DNA of 64,000 nt from Hymenolepis diminuta. Taxonomy: Eukaryota > Platyhelminthes > Cestoda > Cyclophyllidea > Hymenolepididae. Shown here piece after piece: positions 52,901-64,000 of this stretch. Below the pieces are notes generated by a model. It searched no databases. It was not told the DNA's origin and worked only from the letters and a program-made list of their open reading frames with translations. Position 1 is the first letter of the stretch. Each line of letters begins with the position of its first letter. The DNA lies in contig CAADRB010000018.1 in assembly GCA_900708905.1 (NCBI GenBank), positions 1,125,668 to 1,189,667 of the forward strand, given 5' to 3'. A program made the position numbers and the translations under genes.

Positions 52901-55900
52901 AAATATGAGAATTTTTAGTTAGAATGAAAGGCGCTCATATAGGTCAAATTTAAACGAAGTCTACAGTTTATAAAATTCGAGGCCACCTTGAAGACTTTCT
53001 TCATAATCAAAGTTGCTGTTTCAATGCGGCCAAAAAGCTATAGCTTTTCTATTTAACCTTGGTCAGAGGATTTCAGCTGAAAAATCTTTACATAATTCCG
53101 GGTTCTCTCAGATAATTGTTCTAAGATTAATATTCTCCTTATACCAAAGAATGCTTTAAGGTCTCTAAAATTAAATGTTCTATCATAGCGCACAATCAGC
53201 ACTTCCTACCGCTAATTGGCATGTCCACGACACCAAGCTGCTAACCATAAAACCTGAAATGATTAAAATCCCACTACTGCCTTCATACCCCGAATTGCCA
53301 GTCCTCAATCTACCTAAAATTACCAAACGTGAGAGTAATTTTATGCCTTTTGGACTTAGTACAAAATAAGATTGTGAAGTTTAGTCTGTGCATTAAAATC
53401 AAGCCACAATAGCAAAAATAGTTCTAAAAGATGATAATGAATAATAGAGAATTTTCATATGAATTACCATTTTTCATGGCCATGCAAAACAAACTTATAC
53501 AACTTTTATTAATTAGAAAGGATCAAAGCATGTGGAATGACAAAAAATAATAGATCTGCACAATGAATTTAGGTGTTATTTTTATTTCTTTTACTTCTGA
53601 AAGCATTTACTTGTCTTCTTTCTCACGGAGGGGTATGATTTACTTTGTTGATTAGAGGATGAGATTAAGTTAGCGATATTCCAGGAGTGTTGACCAGTTG
53701 ATTTAATTTAACTGTTGGTCATGGTATTTTGATTCATTTCCATCTTCTTAGAGTTATGGACAAATAGATGAGATTAGCAAAGGTATTTTAAGTTCCCCTG
53801 TTTCGAAATACGGTTTATCGAAATTAAGGCACATAAATATGCCGCTTGGGTAAAAATGATCGATTTCGACAAAATGATTTATTTCCTTAGTTTTTGTGAG
53901 AAAAAAAAGAATATAGAATCTGCTTGTATTATATTTGGAATTAGTTTGAATTGTAATTCGTTAATATCTGAAATTTCAATTCTTCAAAGCAATTTTGCTT
54001 TCTATCGACGAAATTGCACAATATTAAAGATTGCGTATTTGAACCTAACGACATGCAGGTGATCTCCAGCACGTACGCGCTTTCTAGAATGTTCTAACAC
54101 GCGTGAGATACCTTTGGTCAGCCTTGGCAGTGTTTTACACTCCACAAGCTCTCTTTCCTTAATTATAAAACCGGCGTGTTAATGGGTTACAATATTATAT
54201 GCATCCGGATATCGTTACTCTTAATGATAAAAACATAATTTTAAGGTTTGATATTTTAAAAGTAAGAATTGAAATTTATTCAGAAGTTTATTGATAGGAC
54301 ACCTTCTCAAATTTCCCTGAAGTTCAATGAAATTTGTGAAAATCTGTCTCAGTTTAAAATTTACCTCTCCAAACCAAATTTTAATTCGGATTCTTCGTGA
54401 TTCTAATTCTGGTGAATGGTAGTAAAGCCTAACTTAAGAATGGCCAACCTTTTATAGGCAGTGAAATGTTTATCCAACTATCACTAATAAACGGGTGATA
54501 TTGAGCCTCCTATCATAAATATCCTAATGATAACTTAACTGAAGTCTTAATAACACGAATGCACCTAACATTTAATTAATTTAAGTCAACTTATTAAACG
54601 TGAGTTCACGTTTTACCTTTCTTTAAATTTACACCATACCTTTAGTGAGGGAAGAAATATTTACTTGACAAGGCTATGAATTTAACTGATTATAGAATTT
54701 CTTATAGAACAGGGCGGTCAAACTCAGAATGTAAGCATGCATATTCGTGAATATGGATTATTTCAACAATCATTTCATTACCACAAATTGTTTCAAACCT
54801 CTATTTATTCACTTGTCACTTTGCCTTCAGAATCAGATGGGATTCAATCGGAAAGTGTGTAATTAATTGATATCGAGATTAAAATTCAAGAGATTGGGAT
54901 GGAAAAACCTAGCATTTTAAGCTGATCAACAAGGGGTGACAGGTTGCGAGTCCATTCTGAAATGATCCCCGGATGGCCTTAAAGCCACTTATTAGTTAAG
55001 TTAACGATATATTATTTCCACTCAAGCTAGAGCCTCTTTCAGAATATGATTGTCATCACTGATTTGATAGCAACCGCCGAGAATAGTGTGTTGCCCAAAT
55101 TCATAGCCTTATTGCACTTTTAGAAATTTCATTCACATTTATTTGGTTTCTCTACACGATGATCGAACACTTGTGCTAAAAAATAAAATAATAAGAAAGA
55201 AAATCTTCTCAGGTAAAGTAGAGGATTGTTTTATCCAAGTAATCAGCCTTAAATGCGTCTTAAGGTGTGTCATCCTTCCATTAATAGAAAAAAAGTAACT
55301 GCCCATCAATTAGATCAGTAGAACAGCATGCCATTAGATTTAGTGTTTTTCATTTTTCCTCTCGTGTCAACTTGCTATGACCAATATTCATTATGCATTC
55401 ATTCAATGGCTTTATAATAGTCCATAGTTAAAATCAGTTGCATGTATAAAGGTGAAAATTTACTGAAGAGGAGGAAGTAAAATACAATTGTTTTCAAATG
55501 GATGACAATCTTGGATTAGTGACTCTAGTACTCTTTGGTCAATCAATCTATATTTTATCTTTTCCCACCGGTTTAAAGTTTGGTAATCCGAGCAATTATA
55601 GTACTGTGTGTTTAAAAGAATAAGCATGATAAGCAGGCAAACAATAAATCTATGATGATCCTACCACTAAATGTGAAGAAATTGATTATAGGATCTTTCT
55701 TGTATTTTGAAATAAATTATAATTAATAATAGCATCAAAGCAGATCTCTTTAAGTTTTAATTGTAAGAACATTTTTTTGGCAGGCTATGAATGTCAGAAA
55801 CTATTTGTTTGACTACAAAATTCCCCCTTGTATTAATGCCAGCGATATGAGCATCATGTAAAAGCACACAATGAGTATTATTTATTTATCTTTGAACATT

Positions 55901-56692
55901 GTTTTTCTTGGATTAAGGATTTCTCGTTACTTAAAGAGATACAAGTACCCAAATTCTAATTTGGCATTTGAGGACGGTTCAAATTAGCATCAATCCGTAT
56001 TTTCTAAAGCGGCAATAGACTAAATAATCTACAACGTAGATTTATTTATTTATTTAGGCAAGTGATTTGTGGTTTCACTATTTAATTAAGTAAGAAAAGG
56101 GGAGTGTTTTATGAGATTTGAATACTTAGTCCCTGAAACCAACGATTTCTGTGTAACATAAATTACAATTGGCTCCGCCTTATTCATACAGTCTTCCGGG
56201 TTTGAATATTTGAAAGTATTCAGTTCAGTTAAACCTCTCCAATAAAGACGTCTGCACTCGAGTTTTAGATAGTGGCTCTATAGAGGGAAAGTATTTATCT
56301 GCCTATATTTATACTTCCAATATGAATTTACGTTTTTCTGACAGTTAGAATATGTTGTGCTTGAATTTACCTATCTTAAATAAATCAGGGTGGTATTTTA
56401 GAATTTACGGAGCTATTTACTGGCATAAATTGAGATATGATAGTTTTATAACTTATCTTTTAATAGCGAAAACACTATTATTTATCACATTGCTGAATTA
56501 CTAACCGTAAAGCCCGATATGGTCAAACATCCATCCGAAAGCCACCAAATTAAAAATCCCTATTTATTCAACTTGAGATAACGAGATAGTAACTGTAGCG
56601 GATGCTACACCAATAATTCTTTTGCTAAACCTAAGTGATCCTCCTAGCAGTCCAAATAGCCTCTAGTAGAGTCCTCTATTACCAATTCACTC
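49906..56692. other. AT-rich stretch with scattered GC-richer patches
   Basis: Apart from the micro-exon candidate near 51.5 kb I see no genes. Patches at 50200-50650, 53180-53340 and 54050-54180 are GC-richer and may be old transposon remnants, but show no motif. Confidence 0.4.
51513..51551 (+). other. Candidate 39-nt symmetric micro-exon
   Basis: A pyrimidine-rich acceptor (GTTTTCCTTTTCGAATACAG) and a GGA/GTAAGTTTTC donor bracket 39 nt. Only one frame is open (xHHELNMNISTPSx, phase 2 both sides). A different frame, also protein-like, crosses from 51430 (RIDPNTCRLIKVQRFSSALY). The two readings conflict, so this is only a candidate. Confidence 0.22.
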
Positions 56693-56725
56693 NNNNNNNN
56701 NNNNNNNNNNNNNNNNNNNNNNNNN
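56693..56725. other. Assembly gap (33 N)
   Basis: Run of N. The base composition changes across it: AT-rich before, notably GC-richer with CpG-containing words just after (56810-57000). The two sides may therefore not be directly adjacent. Confidence 1.
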
Positions 56726-57200
56726 AACCGGTAAGATGCTGAGTGAAGAGGGTTTATTGACCACTTCGTTGTCCTTTTTTATCAATGCTTAGTCATTAAA
56801 TACAAAACCATGCTGGGCTGCAGGGATCTTGATTGCTGATTGGTTGGGCAGGTCTCTGCACACTCGCCGCGCTTGATCTCAACGCGACCGGTTACATGGC
56901 CGCACTTCCCGTGGTGAGCTCTAGCGCACGTGATTCAATCAGCCTTGTTAGCGTTGTGAACCCCACATAACTATAGGCACCGGTCTGTGTTCTGAGGGTT
57001 TCTTAATCACCAAAATATTAACATTTGACTGATCTAGACCGAGGTCAGTCAATGTGGACAATATAATGGACAAAATAAAATGTCGGGAGGGAGGAGCTGT
57101 TTGCCGATTGAAGAGGTAACTGTCAATTCTCAGATCGGCTATAAATCGATACCTTCTTCTGAATTACGTCTTTTATTCAATAAATCAATCTAAACGTATC
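56726..57200. other. GC-richer segment after the gap, possible LTR or repeat relic
   Basis: Contains GCCGCGCTTGATCTCAACGC, a GGCTATAAATCG TATA-like box near 57139 and ATTCAATAAATC near 57176. The arrangement resembles the promoter-plus-poly(A) core of an LTR, similar in kind to 61880-62050, but no terminal repeats are visible. Confidence 0.25.
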
Positions 57201-59385
57201 TGATGAAAACTTAAAAACTTTAAATAGATGTTGTTCATATGGGTTGGGCTGAATAGCATCTAAAACTCCGTTATGCATGCATTTAGTCTGACCCAGATTA
57301 TGCAAAGTGAAATCGGATATCTCCGGTTAAAAGTAAACAAAAAAATTAATGTTCATGTAGATCAGAGAAAACTTTGTCCCTCTTTGAAACAAGATCAAAA
57401 TTGTGCAATGAAGAAAGATGCGATAATTCATCAAAACAACTCTGTGAAGTCTATTGTTATCTTCTGAGACCTTTTCAGTAAGATGTCATTTTAGAATCAA
57501 GCTAATTGATTAATCCCTACGGTTAACTGAGAATAGAAAACAAAAGAAATTAGGTTTCAGATCCATTTTTAAATTTGCATTCTAATATGAACATAGTTAT
57601 TTATCTATAGAGAAATAGAAACAAACGATCATTGAAGTGTGTTTGTTGTTTTATTTTTTCAACAAGAACATCAGTGATGTATGAAGTACTTATCAGAAAA
57701 GCTACTTTAGGAGTCCAGTCAAATTAGGCCGGATATCCACTTACAGACCTAATGAACCTCCTAGGGGATGAAAGAAAACGAACCTTTCCTACTTGAAAAG
57801 ATCAAGAAATAAGTTGGACTACGCCTACATAGGAATAGAGGAAGAAAGGAGAGAAAAGAAGATGAATGGGAAATGGAAAGGGAATAAACCTGTGTCAGCA
57901 CTGTGCGAATGGAACGGGGATGTGACTAAGCGGCCAAATTAGTATACGCTAAGTCGAGTTGACTGTGTTTTTGTTCTTTGCCCAATTATAAAACAATAAA
58001 ACAAAGCACCAACTGACAACTGAGACAGCACAGAGTTATGACTCAACATGACGTTATACGGTACATACAGGTGCTTTATAAAGGGGATAATAATTAAAAT
58101 TTCTGATCTGCATTATATACTAAACTCCTTCCATTTTATTCACTTTGATACACAGGGCTGATAATTCCCTCAATAAAATTGTTATTCACTATTTCATAAG
58201 CAAATAATTATTAATGGATATTCGGTTGTAAAAATTGTTGGTCTAAAATTATCTGACTTCAGACTTCAGGAGATTTTATTAAATCGATTTTTCTTTTATT
58301 GAGAGAGGTGATCTAAATCATCATGAACGTGTTGTTAGTTTTATTACCAAATATCGGTGTACTTCAACAGTATTGCCCTAATTATTAACTGTAACCAAAT
58401 CTAGATTTCATAATTTAACCTGATTTAGATAATGCCATTTGCTTGTCGGATATCTGGACGAATAATTTGTTGTCAAATGATTTTCATCTAAGCCTTTCCT
58501 TCCCTCATCTTGGATATGATTTCTTTCTCAATAATTCTTTTTGGAAATCTCGCATTCAAGTTTCAACAAGGAAGACTTGACCTTTGAGCCTCTGTGAAAG
58601 GTCTCCGTTGTTCACTAAACCTAAAGCTTCTTTTGATTTATTATGTACCTAGGAAAATTTGAAAAAAACCTAACGCAATGTCGTGGCTAAGACAAATTAA
58701 TGAGGACACCAGGGACGTATTTCGTTAGGCCGGACTGCCATAGGTAAATCAGCCAACGTTGATTCATGTTACTCTATGCTCAAACACCTACTTCAATAGA
58801 ATTTGAGAGAAACCATGGAAATAAAGCAATATTTTGCACCATCGAAGAGATATCTATTCTTCAGACTCAACGATCAAAAAGGACTTCCAGTTTCCAAGTT
58901 CCATTTAATTGAAGTCTTATAAAATAAGGGCGACTGAAACTCCACATATCAAAATTCTGTCCTCAGGTTCAACAGCAGCTGCGGGTATTCTTCCGAGATG
59001 TGGAACGAATAAAAAATTCTGATTTCCATGAATGAAAGATAGCTTTTCCAAATTTATTTCCTTACAGTCGCAGACACATTATAATCAATATAAACAGGCC
59101 AGAACGGGTCAATTCAAACAGTGAGATGTATAGTGGACTGCACAAATTGATTTTTAGTTTGCAGAAGATAAAGGCACAATCGCCACGTCGCAGTCATTTG
59201 TTACTTACTTAGAGACTTCTGACATTTTAAAACAAACAAAACTGTCCAAAAACGCCATCACTTTTAGCTTATAATGTGTTGACATTGTTTCAATAATGCT
59301 TACTGGCAACTGTATGATGAAATCTTCTGACTAGATGCCATTTTAATAAGAATATAGTAAATGATTAACTCAAAATATTGTGTAT
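57201..59385. other. Intergenic stretch downstream of the 351-residue gene
   Basis: Minus-strand splice-like sites near 57741 (strong acceptor and GTAAGT only 16 nt apart) and near 59205 (MAFLDSFVCFKMSEVS before GTAAGT) have no partners. Nothing else was recognised. Confidence 0.35.
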
Positions 59386-59391
59386 TTTATT
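59386..59391 (-). terminator. Poly(A) signal of the 351-residue gene
   Basis: AATAAA on the minus strand (context GTAATAAAATAC), 87 nt after the TGA stop, at the expected distance for this gene. Confidence 0.55.
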
Positions 59392-59477
59392 ACACTTGCT
59401 TTTGGAGAATAATTAAGTTCTACTTAATTTAAAATAGTAGGCTGAATAATATCCTTCCATAAAATAGCATTTTGAAG

Positions 59478-60533
59478 TCAGATATCATGCAAACATGTGC
59501 AGCCTGGATGACATTTAGGTGGAGCGGTTTCAATACTGACACTGGATGACGTCTGTCCAGGCGCCCATAATCGATCTGTATTTGAACAAAGTATATTAGT
59601 CATTGCTCTAACGGCCATTTCCTGAGAATGAGTAATAAATTTCGGAAAATAGAATATAAGTGGTCCCAACCGCTTAGCAAGTGTTAAGACGGCATACTCT
59701 TTGATATGTGGACGCATCGTAACACAATTCATTTGCCAACTTTCTTTTCTCGCCTCACGAATTCTTGTGCAGACTGCGATTACATAACGTCGTACTAGAA
59801 ACAACATTCCTCGAATAATAAATCGAATGACATTTCTTGTTTTCCTCCTTTTCACCATATGAAGATCATGGAACAAATGCCGATTCAGAATCTTGGTCAG
59901 TTTGAGCTTATCTTGACGGGAAATTCTACTGCAGGAATAAGTTTGATGAATGAATCTTGAAATATCAGATAGGCACCCTTCATTATCCTGTAGCATTGAA
60001 TCTGTTACTTTATCGAATAGTACTTCATCGATATACATTAGATATGGATGAGTTGGTTCAAGAAGGTAAAGATAATGCAGAATCTTGCATGTTTTAGGGG
60101 AAAGTACGTACACTGGATTTGTAATGCGTTTAAGGATACTCAGAATGGATTCGAACAGAAGACGGGGGTTTTTAGTCAGCAGATAGTCTCGACAACCTGG
60201 GTATGTGGTAACGTTATTTAAAAGCCATTCTACGAGGTCTTCTACTTCGCTCTGAAGATTTGGTGAATCATGGGGATTTGACCAGCTGAAATCATCCAGA
60301 AAGCTACGGCCTTGTTTCAGTTCTTGTTCGTGGAGTTCTCGAAGACAAAGTAACGGTGCACCGATACATACAGGAATTTTAATAGCCCTCCCATCAGACA
60401 CACTGGTCCACGGGGCAAATAACGTGAATTCAAATGTCATGTTTGGAAGCTTTTCGAAAACATCATTTTGGAGACAAGTTTTGAAGGCAAGGACAGGAGA
60501 CGAGTTAACGCTTTGCTGTATATTCATAGTCAT
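59478..60533 (-). CDS. Intronless gene for an unrecognised 351-residue protein
   Basis: This is the only long open frame in the window (351 codons), in strong contrast to the split genes around it. The protein has no signal peptide. Roughly residues 90-300 look alpha-helical, with repeated amphipathic stretches (for example DLVEWLLNN and LSILKRITNPVYVL), a basic hydrophobic patch near residues 225-255 (RNVIRFIIRGMLFLVRRYV) and a Cys/Pro-rich tail with CHPGCTCLHD. The layout recalls helical-repeat adaptor proteins, but I cannot name a family. The start is the first ATG of ATG-ACT-ATG; the frame upstream runs open for only a few codons before a stop and shows no good acceptor. A TATA box 113 nt upstream and AATAAA 87 nt downstream support a complete single-exon transcription unit. 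It could be an old retrocopy or a lineage-specific gene. Confidence 0.72.
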   Translation of the reverse strand: MTMNIQQSVNSSPVLAFKTCLQNDVFEKLPNMTFEFTLFAPWTSVSDGRAIKIPVCIGAPLLCLRELHEQELKQGRSFLDDFSWSNPHDSPNLQSEVEDLVEWLLNNVTTYPGCRDYLLTKNPRLLFESILSILKRITNPVYVLSPKTCKILHYLYLLEPTHPYLMYIDEVLFDKVTDSMLQDNEGCLSDISRFIHQTYSCSRISRQDKLKLTKILNRHLFHDLHMVKRRKTRNVIRFIIRGMLFLVRRYVIAVCTRIREARKESWQMNCVTMRPHIKEYAVLTLAKRLGPLIFYFPKFITHSQEMAVRAMTNILCSNTDRLWAPGQTSSSVSIETAPPKCHPGCTCLHDI

Positions 60534-61490
60534 ATGGGCACAGCACGTGAATTTAAATTTAATTTGGGATCCTCCACCAATCGTTTGGTAGGTATATTGA
60601 ACAGTTCATAGGGAATCAAAAACGGCGCATCGGAAGTCAATTCTTCTTTTATAAAATGGTCTTACTGCCTACACATTTTAGTAATTTGTGAGGGCTAGAG
60701 TAGGATCATCAAATTGTAGAGGTTTGTGCTACAACTGTTAGCTGCTGGGAGCAATAGACAATCTTAGTTCCCAAATTATGCTTTCAAGAATCCTAAATTG
60801 TCCAATTTTATTGTTCAGCAGCAAGCAAAAGTCGAATGAAAGAAAGGAACGTAGATCAGGGAAGAGAATAAAAAAAACGGAGAATGTGGGAAACAGGCAT
60901 TCGTACTGCACGCATTACACCTGGCATGTATGGGATAATGCAGGTAAAATAGCTGAATCATCTCGAGAGATAAGTAAATTTGATAATGGATAACCTACCA
61001 CTGCTCCTTGGAATGAAGCGCACTGACGGGACATATTTGAAATTGAAAATAACCTTTCATAAAATGATTTTTTTTAATAGTATGTAATTCGGAAATAAAA
61101 ATGGTTGTGAGAAACATTTAAGGACCTATGCTTCAGACGCTTGAACTTCCACCTTAATATTACTCTCATTTTATCTTTACCTCTAATTTAGGGAAACTTT
61201 AATAATTATAAGGGAATATATCATGCGAGAAAATACAATAGCATTTTTTTACAAAATGGTATTGTGTGATTGCTTGGATAGAACACACTGTAATAAGATT
61301 CCTTGAGAAGATTGGGCCATGTAAGAATGACGGCTTTTCTTTCCAAGGCACACCTCATATAGGTAGAAGAACTTCGGAGTGAAGTATTAAGGTGAGAAAG
61401 GAAAAATAAGATATTTCAAGCGAGATAATTTATTTATATTATTAACTATTAGCAGTAGCCAGAGTCAGTCAGCTGGACTATGCATAATCA
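60534..61490. other. Intergenic region between the 351-residue gene and the LTR-like element
   Basis: It holds the TATA box of the minus-strand gene (60646-60653). A 71-codon plus-strand frame at 60778-60993 has a purine-rich Lys/Arg/Glu-rich middle and no splice context; I do not regard it as a gene. The rest is AT-rich with nothing recognised. Confidence 0.5.
60646..60653 (-). promoter_or_regulatory. TATA box of the 351-residue gene
   Basis: The minus strand reads TTTTATAAAAG, a good TATA box 113 nt before the ATG. It would place the transcription start near 60620 and give a 5' leader of about 85 nt. Confidence 0.5.
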
Positions 61491-61494
61491 AGAA

Positions 61495-62082
61495 TGTGTG
61501 AGCCACAAGCACGTTGCTAAAGAATAATTAGTAAGATTGCAACCAAACGGAAGCATGTACGTCAGAGTAGACCGATGGGAAGGTAAAACATGGGCGAATT
61601 GAGGCCATTGGTTAGATCGGGGTATACAAATCTTTATATCTCTCAAAAAACTGTAGTTGTAATACAAGATGGCCGCTTTGTCTTTTTATGCTTCATGGCT
61701 TTTATTTCCAGCAGTCATACTTAGGATTCAGACTCCTAGGCTCCGAAGTAAACCGAAATTAGACTAAGTTAGCAACCATGACGACCAATAGGAGGGCTCC
61801 GTTATTCGAAGCACATAATTATTTTTTGTTACTAACAATTAAATGAACCAATGGCAATATAGAATACCGATGAAATGGCTATATATATGAAACTAACCTC
61901 CGACTGCAACCGTCTTGTCACATTAACTAATAGCGTTCGTGACATGGCCATCTCTTTGTCGCATTTCGCCGCTTCCCCTCCCAATTTCACAGCCTACCAA
62001 TGAGGGTTTGTATCTCCAGTCGATCTTTTAAGTTAAAAGTATTCAATAAACCATTCTATCTAAGCTCGATCCGTCTTACACA
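61495..62082 (+). mobile_element. Solo-LTR-like element upstream of the ArfGAP gene
   Basis: The segment begins TGTGTGAG and ends CTTACACA, near-perfect inverted termini (7 of 8) of the TG..CA type used by LTR retrotransposons. Inside are CCAAT motifs on either strand (about 61605, 61785, 61855, 62000), a TATATATA box near 61880 and an AATAAA poly(A) signal at 62045, in the order expected of U3-R-U5. The stretch is clearly more GC-rich than its surroundings. I do not see a matching target-site duplication or a second copy in the window. The boundaries are therefore inferred from the termini alone. Confidence 0.4.
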
Positions 62083-63468
62083 GGTATTTAATAGATTTTA
62101 TGCTCTTTCATACTATCTTGTGTTATCTATAAGGCAAGGATGGTCCTTGATGAAAAATTATTTTGACCTCAATTTCTAAAATTGAATAACTAATTGCATG
62201 ATGTTAAAAGTTGATGAGTAGTTACAGAATGAAAATGTCAGAAGAAATGTTAATTATTTTCCCTCGCTCCCAATATTTCTTCCATGAATAAAAATGTAAT
62301 TTCTTTCTTTATTTCCCCACCGACAAAAGACACTTGTTAATTATTCTTATTTGTTTAAGCCGATACCGATTGTGAGTGAGTTTCGTTAATACACGCATGG
62401 TGACTATAACGTGCCTTCTTATCTGCCGTGGGTTATTAGCTTCCGTGTTAAGTTGCTATATTACCGAGTTTTCTAGATTGTTGGCTCTACCAGAACTCCT
62501 AGTTGGTTACGCTATAGAAGAAAATAAATAATCTAATGAAAGAAATAGAAAACAGCCTTATCTCGTTTGGCTAAAAATGGCAAATGCTAAATATAAATTA
62601 GATAACTGAAGTTGTAATGAAACATTTGAGGAATGGGATTATTAAATATATATCTATGAAAAATAATGCAAACGCATAGTAGGATTAGATATCAATATAT
62701 TGCAGACCTCTAGCTTATTAATTAGTGAGTTTGACGCGGGCTGGCATTCACTATGGTTATGATACAACGTTGATTTCAATAAATGATTATTTTAAGGTCT
62801 AATCCATTATATATGAGATTGCTTTGATGCTGACAAATAAATCTGTAAAATTTAATTATTAATAGACTATTTTTAACTTTATTTTTGGATAATTAAGAGA
62901 ACATTACTATTACATAGGGATTGGTGAATAGGGCGAGAACATATATTAATTATTATGCTGAACCTATACAGACAAACGTATAAAATATTACACTTACTAC
63001 ATAAAATGGGACTGTTTGAAGTGAATTATCAAAATGTCACCTACTGTAAGATGGATTAAATAAATATGCAAATCTTGAATATAATAAGTAAGATTAATTA
63101 AAAATCAGTTATTTGTATAAAATCAATGACTGATCCAAATCAGCACCACAACTCAAACATTTTTGATTGCGTCTTCAATTTAAAATAAAATATATTGGCG
63201 GGAAACCACGGCGAAAATAATCGCATGCCAGAAATCCGGATTCTCTCAACTTATTGACGGTATCTGAAGGCGAATATAATGTAAGTATAAGTACGATATG
63301 TGTTTAAATAAAAATTTTATAAAATAAAATAAGGGTAATCGAAACGTTAACTTAATAAATTTATATATTTTTAAACATTAATATCTTTGTATGTTATAAT
63401 CGTTAAAATTGTTCCGCTGTATTTGGTGTTTTCTTGTGGCCAATACACGTCGACTGAATCGAAGAGCA
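62083..63468. other. AT-rich 5' flank of the ArfGAP gene
   Basis: No second gene is seen. A GTAAGT donor at 63280 follows a moderately GC-rich stretch (63195-63279) and could end a 5' untranslated exon of the ArfGAP gene. A T-rich stretch leads to GAAG/AG just before the ATG at 63469. This is suggestive only. Confidence 0.35.
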
Positions 63469-64000
63469 ATGGCTTCTCCCACTAAGGATGAAATAGATGC
63501 TGTTCTATCTTCACTTACCTCCAAAACGGAAAACAAAGTTTGTGTTTTCTCTTTTGCTTACTTTTTTAGACCTGCTTCGACTGTTCTTCAAGCAATCCAA
63601 CCTGGGCCAGTGTTACCTTTGGTGTTTTTGTTTGTATTGACTGCTCAGCTGTGCACCGATCTCTCGGAGTTCATCTAAGTTTTATCAGATCAACTCAATT
63701 GGACACCAACTGGACATGGGCTCAACTTCGAGCTATGCAAGTTGGAGGAAATGCTAAAGCTGTAAGCTAAAACTTATAGTTATTTCCTTCAGACTGCCTT
63801 TTTCCAACAACACGGTTGCATGTTGGATGATATTAAGCAAAAATACAACAGCAGAGCTGCTCGGTTATACAAAGCTAGAATTGAAAAGTTAGCAAATGAG
63901 GCAGCGTTAAAATTGGGAACTCAACTTGCTCTCGATGTTGAAGAGAAATCGAGTGTTCCTGATAAGGAAGTTGATTTCTTTGAGCAGCATACAAAATCCA
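63469..64000 (+). CDS. ARFGAP2/3-like: ArfGAP2/3-type ADP-ribosylation factor GTPase-activating protein, 5' part
   Basis: This gene encodes a GTPase-activating protein that stimulates GTP hydrolysis by Arf1 on Golgi membranes, linked in the family to COPI coat turnover. Exons are 63469-63537, 63570-63761 and 63793 to beyond the window edge; joined, they keep one frame. The ArfGAP zinc finger is complete with C-x2-C-x16-C-x2-C spacing (CFDC ... CIDC), followed by the arginine-finger stretch [14 protein letters not shown] and then [15 protein letters not shown] and [10 protein letters not shown]. These are family hallmarks and fit the ArfGAP2/3 branch better than ArfGAP1. The start is the ATG in AGCAATGG, 23 codons before the first intron. 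The introns are 32 nt (GTTTGT..TTTTTAG) and 31 nt (GTAAGC..CTTCAG), which is typical of 5' introns in flatworms. An uninterrupted ORF call would run through intron 1 in the wrong frame. The C-terminal part lies outside the window. Confidence 0.97.
63538..63569 (+). other. 32-nt intron 1 of the ArfGAP gene
   Basis: GT donor (GTTTGT) and a T-rich run ending TTTTTTAG. Removing it joins NK to TCFDC and restores the zinc-finger frame. The exon on either side is in phase 0. Confidence 0.95.
63762..63792 (+). other. 31-nt intron 2 of the ArfGAP gene
   Basis: GTAAGC donor and TTTCCTTCAG acceptor. Removing it joins GGNAKA to TAFFQQHGC in phase 0, as expected for the family. At 31 nt it is close to the smallest spliceosomal introns seen in animals. 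Confidence 0.95.

Noticed and set aside
53175..53369. 64-codon frame; 30-nt word shared with 56507-56540
   Set aside because: About 25 of 31 bases match, but the similarity does not extend on either side, so a repeat family cannot be claimed.
57741..57790. 16-nt micro-exon between a very good acceptor and GTAAGT on the minus strand
   Set aside because: It is not a multiple of three, has no partner exons, and could easily arise by chance among hundreds of GT/AG pairs.
61137..61500. Spliced-leader RNA or other small RNA gene upstream of the LTR-like element
   Set aside because: No Sm-site plus conserved leader pattern could be recognised.

Overview
The window is eukaryotic, very AT-rich (about one third G+C by eye) and gene-poor. 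Coding sequence is cut into short exons with GT..AG introns, so almost no long open frames exist. The best clue to the organism is the start of an ArfGAP2/3 gene at the right edge, whose first two introns are only 32 and 31 nt. Together with a Ly6/CD59-like three-finger gene and decayed RTE-like and Gypsy-like retroelements, this suggests a parasitic flatworm, most like a schistosome-type trematode. That taxonomic call is an inference from gene structure and has not been checked by a search.

Layout. 1-26 kb: AT-rich, mostly intergenic or intronic, with degraded repeats, a Gypsy integrase relic (10.7 kb) and several isolated exon-like segments, mainly on the minus strand (8.8, 15.3 and 18.5 kb; plus strand 16.6 kb). 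27-33 kb: a decayed RTE-like LINE with its 3' tail, a second truncated tail, and two of three copies of a roughly 300-bp dispersed repeat. Between these lies a compact minus-strand gene (30.3-31.4 kb), assembled here from splice sites, that encodes a 79-residue secreted precursor with prohormone-like dibasic sites. 37.5-43.7 kb: a three-exon minus-strand gene for a GPI-anchored-type Ly6 protein with a 5.8-kb second intron. 44-53 kb: exon-like pieces on the plus strand and an inverted pair of Gypsy pol relics. 56.7 kb: a 33-nt assembly gap. 59.5-60.7 kb: an intronless 351-residue minus-strand gene of unknown family with a TATA box and a poly(A) signal. 61.5-62.1 kb: a solo-LTR-like element. 63.5 kb to the end: the 5' part of the ArfGAP2/3 gene.

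There is no operon-like organisation. The complete genes point to separate jobs: a secreted peptide, a surface protein, and an Arf GTPase-activating protein of the Golgi/COPI pathway. The item most worth following up is the 30.3-31.4 kb precursor, which no simple ORF scan would reveal. In it, a 6-nt tandem splice acceptor decides whether a Lys-Arg processing site is present.
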